Part shown: in pieces, positions 1 to 7,072 of the stretch
Layout of the letters: each line of letters begins with the position of its first letter
Position numbering within the stretch: the stretch's first letter is position 1
NCBI GenBank assembly: GCA_039934475.1
Contig: JBDTMC010000042.1
Coordinates: 1-26,722, forward strand
From: JBDTMC01 sp039934475
GTDB taxonomy: Bacteria > Acidobacteriota > Terriglobia > Bryobacterales > Bryobacteraceae
Direction: 5' to 3'
DNA: 26,722 nt
Notes under the pieces: model-generated
What the model saw: the letters and a program-made list of their open reading frames with translations, nothing else
The model's database searches: none
What the model was told of the DNA's origin: nothing
Translations under genes and position numbers: made by a program

Positions 1-1555
1 TGCCGCTACCGAACCCTGAGTTGCTGCCGCTACCGAAACCGGAGTTGCTGCCGCCACCGAAACTCGAGCCGCCGTTGTTACCGAAACTCGAACTGCCGTT
101 GCTGTTCGAATTCGAGTTGCCGAAGCTGCCCATGCCCGGGTTGCTGCTCGATCCTTTCAGCCCGCCCTGCTGTTGACCCGCCTGCGGATTCATCGCCGGG
201 TCTTTGGTGACGTCGTAAACGAATTCCCACTCCTGATACTTCTTGCGTTCGTTGTAGATACGGATGGATTTGCCTTCGAACTTCGAGGCGATACCGGCGA
301 TACCCGATCCCATGCCGCCTTGGCCGGCCGCTCCTTGTTGGTTTCCAAAGGCCCCGTTTTGGCCGTTGTTGTTGAAGGCGCTGCCACCGCCGTTGTTGTT
401 GAAGGCGCTGCCGCCGCCGTTGCTCGGCAGCCCAGCCAAGCCGCCCGGCCGGGGGCTTTGGAGGGTTCTACGGATCACATCCATGGCCGCGTTGGCCGAC
501 GGATCCTGACCCGGCAAGGCTCCGCCAGGCATACCTGAAATTCCTGGACGAACTCCACCGTTGGGCTGATTTCCATTTTGGGGATTGAACGTTTGCGGAT
601 TGTACGGTTGGTTGGTCTGGGGCTGGTTTGGATTATTCGGATTATAGGGCTGGTTCGGATTGTATGGTTGGTTCGTCGCCGGCTGATTCGGAACGTACGG
701 CTGTCCGGGTTCTGGAGGGTCCAGGGCCGGGTTCGCGGCCTGATTCGGATCGCCGTTACCGGCAAACACGGCTCCCTGCTGGTCCGGGGGATCGTCAGTC
801 AGGGTGTCGAGGGTGGCGTTGTCAGGAGGCGTGACGGGAGCGGCAGGGGTCATCGGCCGGTCACTGCCGCGGCGCTGCTGCCAAGCCTGTAATGGGCCAT
901 CCTGACCGGGCTGGCCGGGAACTTCAGGAGTGGCTCCGGCCTGCTGCTGTTGCTGCCCAAAGCCGCCGCTGCCGAATCCACTGCTACTGCCGAAGCCACC
1001 ATTTCCGCCTGGTCTGCCGCCGCCCATCGTGCCGGAATTTCCGAAGCTGCTATTCCCGCCGCTGCCGAAGCCGCTGCCTCCGCCGCTGCCGAAGCTGCTA
1101 TTCCCGCCGCTGCCGAAGCTGCTGCCTCCGCCGCTGCCGAAGCCGCCATTATTGCCGGCCTGCTGGCCGCCGGGCAACGGGTTCCCGTTAGCGTCCTTAC
1201 CGGTCTTCAACGGATCCTGCGTCTTCTGGACCAGCGAATCGGTGAGCATCATTCCATTGGTGTGGATGAGCCGCCAGTCGTCTTTGCCTGTCAGCGGATC
1301 CTTGTAGCGATGACGCAAATAGCGGACGCCGTTGGTCTCCTCAAGATCTTTGATCTCCTGGGGCCAGCGCTTGTTCTTCTTCATGTAGAGCCCGATGGCC
1401 CGTTTGTACTGCTCGCCACGTTCCACCAGGAGCTCTTCTTTTGAGCGCTGGGACTGGAACATCGCGCGCGGCATCTCTACGTAGAGAAGCATGGCGACGG
1501 CCGATGCCAGCGCCAGCACGAAAAGTAGGGCGAATCCGCGTTCCTGTTGTCTCAT
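1..1555 (-). CDS. Prepilin-like type II secretion protein with long FG/NP-rich tail (partial)
   Basis: The frame is open from an ATG at 1555 to the window edge, giving 518 residues with no stop seen. The N-terminus is prepilin-like: a short basic leader ending E-R-G, a probable prepilin-peptidase cut between Gly7 and Phe8, then a hydrophobic helix (about 8-27). The +5 residue is Phe, not the usual Glu; Glu5 is also absent from GspK-type minor pseudopilins. Residues 35-115 look globular (a K-R-W-P-Q-E-I-K-D-L segment and a K-D-P-L-T-G segment). After that the protein is mostly low complexity: FGSGG repeats (137-200), N-Q-P-Y-N-P repeats (290-320), GSAFNNN repeats (380-400), a short structured block (about 418-452), then more FG repeats to the edge. 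The start overlaps the upstream stop as ATGA, so it is the last visible gene of the secretion operon. A pseudopilin role is inferred; the tail function is unknown. Confidence 0.75.
   Translation of the reverse strand, partial: MRQQERGFALLFVLALASAVAMLLYVEMPRAMFQSQRSKEELLVERGEQYKRAIGLYMKKNKRWPQEIKDLEETNGVRYLRHRYKDPLTGKDDWRLIHTNGMMLTDSLVQKTQDPLKTGKDANGNPLPGGQQAGNNGGFGSGGGSSFGSGGNSSFGSGGGSGFGSGGNSSFGNSGTMGGGRPGGNGGFGSSSGFGSGGFGQQQQQAGATPEVPGQPGQDGPLQAWQQRRGSDRPMTPAAPVTPPDNATLDTLTDDPPDQQGAVFAGNGDPNQAANPALDPPEPGQPYVPNQPATNQPYNPNQPYNPNNPNQPQTNQPYNPQTFNPQNGNQPNGGVRPGISGMPGGALPGQDPSANAAMDVIRRTLQSPRPGGLAGLPSNGGGSAFNNNGGGSAFNNNGQNGAFGNQQGAAGQGGMGSGIAGIASKFEGKSIRIYNERKKYQEWEFVYDVTKDPAMNPQAGQQQGGLKGSSSNPGMGSFGNSNSNSNGSSSFGNNGGSSFGGGSNSGFGSGSNSGFGSG
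1041..1136. repeat. Two 48-bp in-frame tandem repeats
   Basis: A 48-base unit (1041-1088) is repeated directly at 1089-1136 with one visible base difference, and a degenerate third copy begins at 1137. On the minus strand it encodes a 16-residue F-G-S-G-G unit inside the prepilin-like gene. This is a coding repeat that could change in number by slippage. It is not a CRISPR, because there are no spacers. Confidence 0.85.
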
Positions 1556-2304
1556 CCTGCCATCTCCGCAACCAGCGGTAGTGTCTGCTGGTTCTTAATT
1601 TCGGTATCCTCTACGACGGCCGAACTGAGGCCGATGCGAATGACCTTGTACCGTTTCTTGATCATATCGCCCTCCGTGGCCACCACAATGTCTTCGCCAT
1701 CCAGGAAGAAGGCGCGCTTGGCGCCAGAACGAGCCGGATTAGTGAAACCGTAAAACTTCAGCGGAATGGGTGGTGGCGGTGGCTTAGGTTGCTCCCCGGA
1801 AGCCGGTGGCGGTGTAGCCCCGCCTGGGATGCCCGCTACCGCTGTGCCTTTAATCGGGATGACCGGTTCCAATTGCTTCTTCACTACCGGTGGCGGAGCA
1901 TTGCTGAAATCAAACAAGTTGCGCCCCGTGCCTTCCAGGGATACCTTTTTCAGTGCCGCCAGCATCTCCAGCCGTAATGTCGGGTCAATGGTGGCTGGAT
2001 CGATGCGCTCATTCGCATCACGCGGTTTCAGCGTCGGCCGGAATTCCTGCGTCGACGAGCTGACTTTGCCACTGCGGTTGACGCTGGCGCGCGCTGGTTC
2101 CACGGCTGCATTGATTGCGTCCGCGCGCCGCGCAGCGACGGCGGGCGACACCCTGGGGGCTGTCACCGGCGCGGTAAAGGCCGGTGCCTGCGCCGGCGCC
2201 GGGCCTTCCGTGCGATTGATAAACCACACGACTGCGGCGATCGCCAATAGCCCGCCCAGCGCCATGACTTTCTTCCGTTCGTTCGTGCCGGCTGTGACCT
2301 TCAT
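1552..2304 (-). CDS. PilP/GspC-like inner-membrane clamp protein
   Basis: 250 residues. I chose the ATG at 2304 because it overlaps the pilO-like stop as ATGA and gives a normal bitopic start: a short basic cytoplasmic end, one membrane helix (about 14-30), then a long Ala/Pro-rich periplasmic linker. An open frame runs further upstream but only shadows pilO. The last 70 or so residues (from I-P-L-K-F-Y-G-F) form a small beta domain containing a F-F-L-D-G-E-D segment. This resembles the PilP / GspC homology region that links the inner-membrane PilMNO or GspLM platform to the secretin. The gene order pilM-N-O-(this) matches pilP. The family call rests on position and the C-terminal pattern. 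The stop overlaps the next start as ATGA. Confidence 0.7.
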   Translation of the reverse strand: MKVTAGTNERKKVMALGGLLAIAAVVWFINRTEGPAPAQAPAFTAPVTAPRVSPAVAARRADAINAAVEPARASVNRSGKVSSSTQEFRPTLKPRDANERIDPATIDPTLRLEMLAALKKVSLEGTGRNLFDFSNAPPPVVKKQLEPVIPIKGTAVAGIPGGATPPPASGEQPKPPPPPIPLKFYGFTNPARSGAKRAFFLDGEDIVVATEGDMIKKRYKVIRIGLSSAVVEDTEIKNQQTLPLVAEMAG

Positions 2305-3065
2305 TCCGCTACTCTCTTCATCGGCACGGATCGCGTAATATTTGGCGCCGTCATCTGCCGTGGGCTCGAGGGCGCTGGGGCAGGAGCGGCCACCGGGGGC
2401 GGCGCTTGCTCCGGCTGAACGGCGTTTTCGTCTTCTTGGGTCTCTTCGGCGCTGGCGGTGGGGATCGGCGCGCCCGTGTCGCGCACAAACGAGTGCATCT
2501 TGATGTTCACGGTAAGCAGGCCGGTTGCCTGTTGTGGTGACGCGTTCAACTGCTCCAGGACGATGAAGCGCGGCGATCGGTCCAGCGAGTTGATGAAGCG
2601 CACCAAGTCGCCATAGTTGCCCTCGTAGTTGCCCACGATGGTCACCATCTCCATGTCGTCGCTGCCCTCCACGGGCTCCTCGGCGAAGGAGTGCTCCTTC
2701 GGCCGGACACCGGCGCCCTGGGCGGCGCGCGATAGTTCGGCTACCAGGGAAAGATAAGCTCCGCGGCGCTCGGCAAAGTAGGAGCCGAGAAACGCGTCCC
2801 CCTGGTCGCGCGCCATTTGTACTTTCGCCACCAAAGCCTGGGTTCGCGCCAGCGACACCTTGCGCTGTTGAATTTGACGATTCAGATCGCTCGCCTGGCG
2901 CGCCAGGTCCTCCGGGGAACCGCCCCACGGTTTGAAGAGGAACAAGGCAGCCGCGACATTCGCCAAAAGCAGAACGCCCAGGATCATGCGCACCAGCGCC
3001 TGAGGTTCCCTGCTTGAGAACGGGTTGGACAGCGCGAATCTGGGCAAACTAAATCTTTTGGACAT
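2301..3065 (-). CDS. pilO: PilO-like inner-membrane assembly protein
   Basis: 254 residues. A basic cytoplasmic end is followed by one membrane helix (about 26-46) and a coiled-coil segment (about 50-90). A ferredoxin-like periplasmic domain follows (about 100-200), with the typical Y-E-G-N-Y-G-D-L-V-R-F-I-N-S-L-D pattern of PilO/GspM proteins (established for the family). The C-terminal 50 residues are Pro/Ala/Glu-rich. PilO pairs with PilN in the inner-membrane platform of type IV pili and related secretion machines. The gene begins 17 bases inside pilN and ends in an ATGA overlap with the PilP-like gene, so translation is probably coupled. Confidence 0.85.
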   Translation of the reverse strand: MSKRFSLPRFALSNPFSSREPQALVRMILGVLLLANVAAALFLFKPWGGSPEDLARQASDLNRQIQQRKVSLARTQALVAKVQMARDQGDAFLGSYFAERRGAYLSLVAELSRAAQGAGVRPKEHSFAEEPVEGSDDMEMVTIVGNYEGNYGDLVRFINSLDRSPRFIVLEQLNASPQQATGLLTVNIKMHSFVRDTGAPIPTASAEETQEDENAVQPEQAPPPVAAPAPAPSSPRQMTAPNITRSVPMKRVAE

Positions 3066-3609
3066 ACTTCACGCTCACGCGGTAGCGGTACAAAGGTTCG
3101 GTTTGTGAAGGCGGCAGCCAGCTATGCACTTCAGCGGGGCCGAACAGCGGCGATCGCTCCAGCTTCATTAGCAGCGTCAACACCGGTTCACTGGCCTGCG
3201 CTCCAACCACCATGTCCAGGGTTTCGCTTTGCGGGCTGAGGCGGATTTGGATAAGGCGGACGTTGTGCGGCATCACGCTCTCCAGATCGCCGAATATTTT
3301 TGTCCAGCTGATGCCCTTGCGGGAGATCAGAGTGTTGAGGAAGATGCTGCGCTCCAAAACCGCGGCGTTCGCCGGCTGGCGCAGAATCGCATCCACTTTA
3401 GCCTGCTCGCCGTTCAATAGGGCGAGTTCGCTTTGCGCCCGGCGGATTTCCTTGAGGGTTGATGCTGTTTCCTTGCGCTCATTCAGGGTGAGGGTGATGA
3501 GCACGGCCAGCAACGCAACCAGCAGAATACCAACGAGGGCGGAGCCAACCAGGATGGGCCGATCCCGGCGGAATGGATCGCTGGCGAGATTGATCTGAAG
3601 TTGCGCCAC
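3049..3609 (-). CDS. pilN: PilN-like inner-membrane assembly protein
   Basis: 186 residues. It opens with M-A-Q-L-Q-I-N-L-A-S-D-P-F, the 'INL' cytoplasmic motif through which PilN contacts PilM (established for the family). One membrane helix follows (about 19-41), then a coiled coil with K-E-I-R-R-A-Q (about 45-75), then a small periplasmic domain ending in a beta strand. Length and topology match PilN/GspL-C. It begins just after the pilM stop and overlaps pilO by 17 bases. Confidence 0.87.
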   Translation of the reverse strand: MAQLQINLASDPFRRDRPILVGSALVGILLVALLAVLITLTLNERKETASTLKEIRRAQSELALLNGEQAKVDAILRQPANAAVLERSIFLNTLISRKGISWTKIFGDLESVMPHNVRLIQIRLSPQSETLDMVVGAQASEPVLTLLMKLERSPLFGPAEVHSWLPPSQTEPLYRYRVSVKYVQKI

Positions 3610-3610
3610 C

Positions 3611-4507
3611 TTAGTTCACCAACTCCCCTTCCAAATAGCCCAGCAGACCGGCATTGTTCTGTCCGGCGAGGCCGTAGCGCGAACGCAGCGACTCCACTGG
3701 CACGCCCAATTCCTGTTCCCAGGACGTAATTTCGTGCGGATCCATGTCGCCGAAGCCGCTCACGATCACTTTCTCGGGCCGGCGCTTCAATTCATCCTCC
3801 ATGTAGGCGATGGTAGGCATGAGGATGGTAAAGAACTCGGCGTGGTTCAACTCTGCCAGTTCCAGGCAGCGGACCATTTTGAGTGCGCCTGCTTCCACAA
3901 CGGAGACGGTGATGACGCGCCCGGCGAGCTTGGCGTAGACCAGCGGGCCTTCCGAAGCGGGTACGAGGTTTAATGCCGACACGGCCGAGATGGTGACAAG
4001 ACCGGGTTGGAGGCCTGCGGCGCGAAAGGGCGCCTCGTAGCGGGCGATGATTTCGAGCGCGGTGACCACCACAACAACGTCCAGAGTCTTGCTACCGGGG
4101 CGCGGTTGCACGTGATAGGCGACGGCTGCCGAATCGACGTCGAAGGGGACCGATTTCTTAACCCGGAAGCGTACCAGGGTGTTTTGTTCCGCGGGATCTT
4201 TGGGGAACGAATCGAAGTCGAGCACCGTCAGGCGGGAGCAATAGTCCGGCAAGATGATGGCTGCTTTGCGACGCTTCTTCGAGTTGGTGGGTGGGAGGAT
4301 CGATTTCACCTGCCACGCCAGCGTGTCCGGCTCTAACACGTTATCCACTAAGGGCGATACCGAAAGCACTCCGGGAGGCAAAGGATGGAAATCGATGTTG
4401 CCGCCACCCGAATGGCGCGTCATTGAGATGCCGGCCTCGGAGATCTCGAAGATGAACTCCGGTGGCGGATCTTCCAGCAAATGGCGAAGCTGGCGCAGGA
4501 AAGACAT
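3611..4507 (-). CDS. pilM: PilM-like actin-fold assembly ATPase
   Basis: 298 residues from the ATG at 4507; an in-frame TTG three codons earlier (4516) is possible. The fold pattern is that of PilM/GspL cytoplasmic actin-like proteins. An opening beta hairpin (E-F-I-F-E-I-S-E-A-G-I-S) is followed by a segment of the K-K-R-R-K-A-A-I-I-L-P-D type, a F-R-V-K-K-S-V-P-F-D block typical of PilM, and a C-terminal V-I-V-S-G-F-G-D. The first nucleotide-binding loop is poorly conserved (no D-I-G-S), so ATP binding is uncertain. PilM sits in the cytoplasm on the PilN tail. Twelve bases separate it from the ATPase stop and one base from pilN. No strong Shine-Dalgarno is visible. Confidence 0.85.
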   Translation of the reverse strand: MSFLRQLRHLLEDPPPEFIFEISEAGISMTRHSGGGNIDFHPLPPGVLSVSPLVDNVLEPDTLAWQVKSILPPTNSKKRRKAAIILPDYCSRLTVLDFDSFPKDPAEQNTLVRFRVKKSVPFDVDSAAVAYHVQPRPGSKTLDVVVVVTALEIIARYEAPFRAAGLQPGLVTISAVSALNLVPASEGPLVYAKLAGRVITVSVVEAGALKMVRCLELAELNHAEFFTILMPTIAYMEDELKRRPEKVIVSGFGDMDPHEITSWEQELGVPVESLRSRYGLAGQNNAGLLGYLEGELVN

Positions 4508-4519
4508 GACGGGCAAAGA

Positions 4520-6145
4520 TCAGCCTTCGATGAAGGTGACCTTATTGATCTCCTTGAGAGTAGTAATGCCCGCGCGTACTTTTTCCACCGCCGAATCGCG
4601 CAGGAAGGTCATGCCTTCGTCGCGCGCCTGGCGCTTGATTTCCGAGGTGGGCCGGCGGTCGAGAATCATCTCCCGGATGCGTTCGCTTAGATCGAGAAGT
4701 TCATGGATGGCGGAACGGCCGCGATGTCCGGTGCCGCCGCATTCGAAGCACCCACGGCCTTCGGAGAAGTCGAAATCGCGCCAGTCGGCCGGGTTCAAAC
4801 CGCTTTCCACCAGGTACTCGTCGGGATAGCGAACGGTCGTCTTGCAGTGCTCGCAGATGACGCGAACCAGCCGTTGGGCCAGAATGCAATTCAAAGCCGA
4901 TACGAAGTTGTAGGGTTCCACACCCATGTTGAGGAAGCGCCCCAGGACGTCGAGCACATTGTTGGCGTGAACCGTGGTGAACACCAAGTGGCCGGTGAGC
5001 GCCGCATTGATGGCGATTTGGGCGGTTTCCTGGTCGCGGATTTCGCCCACCAGAATCTTATCCGGGTCGTGACGGAGGATGGAACGAAGGCCGCGCGCGA
5101 AGGTGAGACCCTTCTTCTCGTTCACCGGGATCTGGGTGATGCCTTTGATCTGATATTCCACCGGGTCTTCGATGGTGATGATCTTGTCTTCGTCGTTCTT
5201 GATCTCGCTGAGCGCGGCGTAAAGGGTAGTGGTTTTACCGGAGCCGGTGGGGCCGGTGACCAGGACCATGCCGTAAGGTTCCTTGATGTAGCGGCGGAAC
5301 TTGGTGAGATCGGAGTCTGTAAAACCAACGACTTCGAGCGAAAGTTTGGCGAACTTCTCGCTCATCGACTCTTTGTCGAGTACGCGGAGCACGGCGTCCT
5401 CGCCATGCACGGTGGGCATGATGGAGACGCGGAAATCGATGAGGCGGCCCTTGTAGCGAACGCGGAACCGGCCGTCCTGTGGCACCCGGCGCTCAGCGAT
5501 GTCCAACTCGCTCATCACCTTGATACGGCTGATGATGGTGGAATGCCAGTCCTTCGCGATGGGCGGCATGGCGTAGTGCAACACGCCGTCGATGCGGTAC
5601 TTGATGGCCACTTCCTGGTCGCGCGTTTCGATGTGAATATCACTGGCGCGCCGTTCCAGGGCATTAAAGATCGTGGTATCCACCAGCTTGATGACAGGCG
5701 CGATTTCGGAATCGGCGCCAGCCAGCTTGTCGATGGAGAGGGTTTCGTCGGCGTTTTCCTCGTCACCGACCACATCGAGCGCAAAGCCCTCGGTCACCTC
5801 TTCCAGAACTCGTTGACTTTGCTCGGTTTTCTTGAGCAGATCGGAGATCTGGGAGAGGGTGGCGACCTTTACCTTGAGCTTCTTTTGCAACAAGATAGCC
5901 AGCTCATCGATGAGGTTGAGGTGGCGCGGGTCGGCCAGGGCGATGTCGAGAGTTCCGTTTTCGGCCAGCAGCGGGACGAAGTTGTAGCGGAACATGAGGT
6001 CCACAGGGACATGCCGGAACAATTCGTGATCGATGCGCGTTTCCTTGAGGTCAACGAACTCGCAGCGGTAGCGAGCGGCCAGGGCGCGAGCCTGGGTCGC
6101 CTCCAGTTCGAGATCCTGCAGTTTAGTGCGTTCGATCGTTGCCAT
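4520..6145 (-). CDS. gspE: Type II secretion / type IV pilus assembly ATPase (GspE/PilB)
   Basis: 541 residues, full length for the family. An N-terminal MshEN-like domain (about 1-110) precedes the ATPase core. The core has Walker A GPTGSGKT at 298-305, the Asp-box region around I-T-I-E-D-P-V-E (323-330), Walker B I-L-V-G-E-I-R-D (364-371) and a His-box H-L-V-F-T-T-V-H-A-N (386-395). It also has a tetracysteine zinc site, CEHC at 431-434 and CFEC at 466-469, characteristic of GspE/PilB and absent from PilT. The enzyme powers pilus or pseudopilus extension from the cytoplasm. It is the first gene of the operon with pilMNO. About 86 bases separate it from the toxin remnant upstream; a weak -10-like TACAAT sits at 6204-6199 with no convincing -35. 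GspE versus PilB cannot be decided here. Confidence 0.93.
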   Translation of the reverse strand: MATIERTKLQDLELEATQARALAARYRCEFVDLKETRIDHELFRHVPVDLMFRYNFVPLLAENGTLDIALADPRHLNLIDELAILLQKKLKVKVATLSQISDLLKKTEQSQRVLEEVTEGFALDVVGDEENADETLSIDKLAGADSEIAPVIKLVDTTIFNALERRASDIHIETRDQEVAIKYRIDGVLHYAMPPIAKDWHSTIISRIKVMSELDIAERRVPQDGRFRVRYKGRLIDFRVSIMPTVHGEDAVLRVLDKESMSEKFAKLSLEVVGFTDSDLTKFRRYIKEPYGMVLVTGPTGSGKTTTLYAALSEIKNDEDKIITIEDPVEYQIKGITQIPVNEKKGLTFARGLRSILRHDPDKILVGEIRDQETAQIAINAALTGHLVFTTVHANNVLDVLGRFLNMGVEPYNFVSALNCILAQRLVRVICEHCKTTVRYPDEYLVESGLNPADWRDFDFSEGRGCFECGGTGHRGRSAIHELLDLSERIREMILDRRPTSEIKRQARDEGMTFLRDSAVEKVRAGITTLKEINKVTFIEG

Positions 6146-6231
6146 TTATGGGCGGTCCAATACAGTTAGACGCGCGAAGTGCGCTAGGCGTTGATTCCAT
6201 TGTATGAGATCGGGCGAAAGGCGCGTTTTCT

Positions 6232-6735
6232 TTAGGTTAGAGGACGCCGAGTAGAGGGATTCTCACCGACGCTAATCAGCACTTCGGCTTCCAGGGCGGA
6301 CGCGATATAAAAGCCAGCGCCGCTACGTAGTGCGTCAATTTCGGATGCCAGGGTATGTATGGCTCCCACGGCCTTCGCTCGAACACACCGCGAACAGTAA
6401 TGCCGGCCCGCCTAGCAACGGTTCGGCCATCCCGTTCATCGATCAGCAGGACATGAGCCTGAACCTCGATTGCCAGGGCGATCGCCTCGGCCTCTCCCTG
6501 ATCGAGTTCGCCGGCTAGCGCAGCAGCCAATTGCAGGTTACTAACGGGACAGCATTTGAGCCAGCCGGACCGGATCGCGTGGTCAATCACAACCCACCTT
6601 TAGATCGGGAATGTTCCGTAGCTCCTTCTCCACAGCCACCGGGATCAATACATTCGCAAATTGAGACTGCAACAAATCCAGCCGACCGATGATGGCGAGG
6701 TTCGAGATCGGGGAAGTATTACTGACCGTGACCTT
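6232..6735 (-). pseudogene. Broken DUF3368 (PIN-like) toxin gene
   Basis: Three reading frames must be joined to recover one DUF3368-type protein. The first piece (from about 6735) reads V-S-N-T-S-P-I-S-N-L-A through E-L-R-N-I-P-D-L-K and stops near 6583. The second piece (about 6590-6380) continues I-D-H-A-I-R-S-G-W-L-K, then L-D-Q-G-E-A-E-A-I-A-L-A and L-L-I-D-E-R-D-G-R-T-V-A-R-R, the family core. A third frame (about 6375-6232) gives A-K-A-V-G-A-I-H-T-L and G-A-G-F-Y-I-A-S-A-L-E-A-E-V, the usual C-terminus. About a dozen bases seem missing at the second junction. No ATG, GTG or TTG lies where the toxin should begin (GTC-ACG-GTC precedes V-S-N). These proteins are usually PIN-domain RNases paired with UPF0175 antitoxins. 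It appears inactivated. Confidence 0.8.
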
Positions 6736-6973
6736 AGCTGAGGTCTTCAGCCAGTTCCTCAGGGCCGTAGTGGCGAGGGATACCCCTGCGGCCGAGTTGA
6801 CCGGCGAACTCATAGCGCGATAAGCAAGCCAACTCCGTCGCCTTGCCAAACGAGAGGATGCTTTGGGAATAAAGTGATAGGGCCAGTTCCAGCCGAAGGC
6901 GCGCCTCGACCTCACCTTCAGGAAGCTTCAAACTCCTGAGGACCGAGTCCGGAACCTGGAAAGTGAGGCTCAT
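6734..6973 (-). CDS. UPF0175 family antitoxin
   Basis: 79 residues from an ATG at 6973. The pattern is typical of UPF0175: an N-terminal V-P-D-S-V segment, a helix-rich middle (V-E-A-R-L-R-L-E-L-A-L-S-L-Y), a helix-turn-helix-like K-A-T-E-L-A-C-L-S-R-Y-E-F stretch, and the C-terminal R-G-I-P-R-H-Y-G-P-E-E-L-A-E-D-L. UPF0175 proteins are small DNA-binding antitoxins encoded just ahead of DUF3368 PIN toxins (established pairing). The frame is intact although the adjacent toxin is broken, so this is an orphaned antitoxin. It could still bind its own promoter. Confidence 0.85.
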   Translation of the reverse strand: MSLTFQVPDSVLRSLKLPEGEVEARLRLELALSLYSQSILSFGKATELACLSRYEFAGQLGRRGIPRHYGPEELAEDLS

Positions 6974-7040
6974 CGATTACCTGCATTGTACTGCAAGAAG
7001 GTACCCTCTCAATGGCTGATGCCCGTCGCCGCGTTTGTGT

Positions 7041-7061
7041 AAAAACTCTGCCGGAAGAGAG
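7041..7061 (-). terminator. Weak hairpin with T-run after the MFS gene
   Basis: Downstream of the transporter stop, the minus strand reads CTCT, a six-base loop, AGAG, then TTTTT. The T-run is good but the stem is only four base pairs, so this is at best a weak intrinsic terminator. Confidence 0.25.
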
Positions 7062-7072
7062 CAAGGTCGCGT

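Noticed and set aside
1030..1150. Possible CRISPR-like array
   Set aside because: The repeats are in frame, contiguous and lack spacers; they encode FG-rich protein.
2305..2928. Upstream extension of the PilP-like frame
   Set aside because: It overlaps pilO out of frame with Arg/Gly-rich shadow sequence; the ATGA-coupled ATG at 2304 gives a proper membrane-anchored start.
4703..6169. 488-residue open frame on the plus strand opposite the ATPase gene
   Set aside because: Its composition is that of a GC-rich antisense shadow with no family pattern, and the minus strand encodes a complete GspE with all motifs.
6583..6590. Programmed frameshift in the DUF3368 gene
   Set aside because: No slippery heptamer is visible, a second frame break and a lost start codon are also present, and a dozen bases are missing, so decay is simpler.
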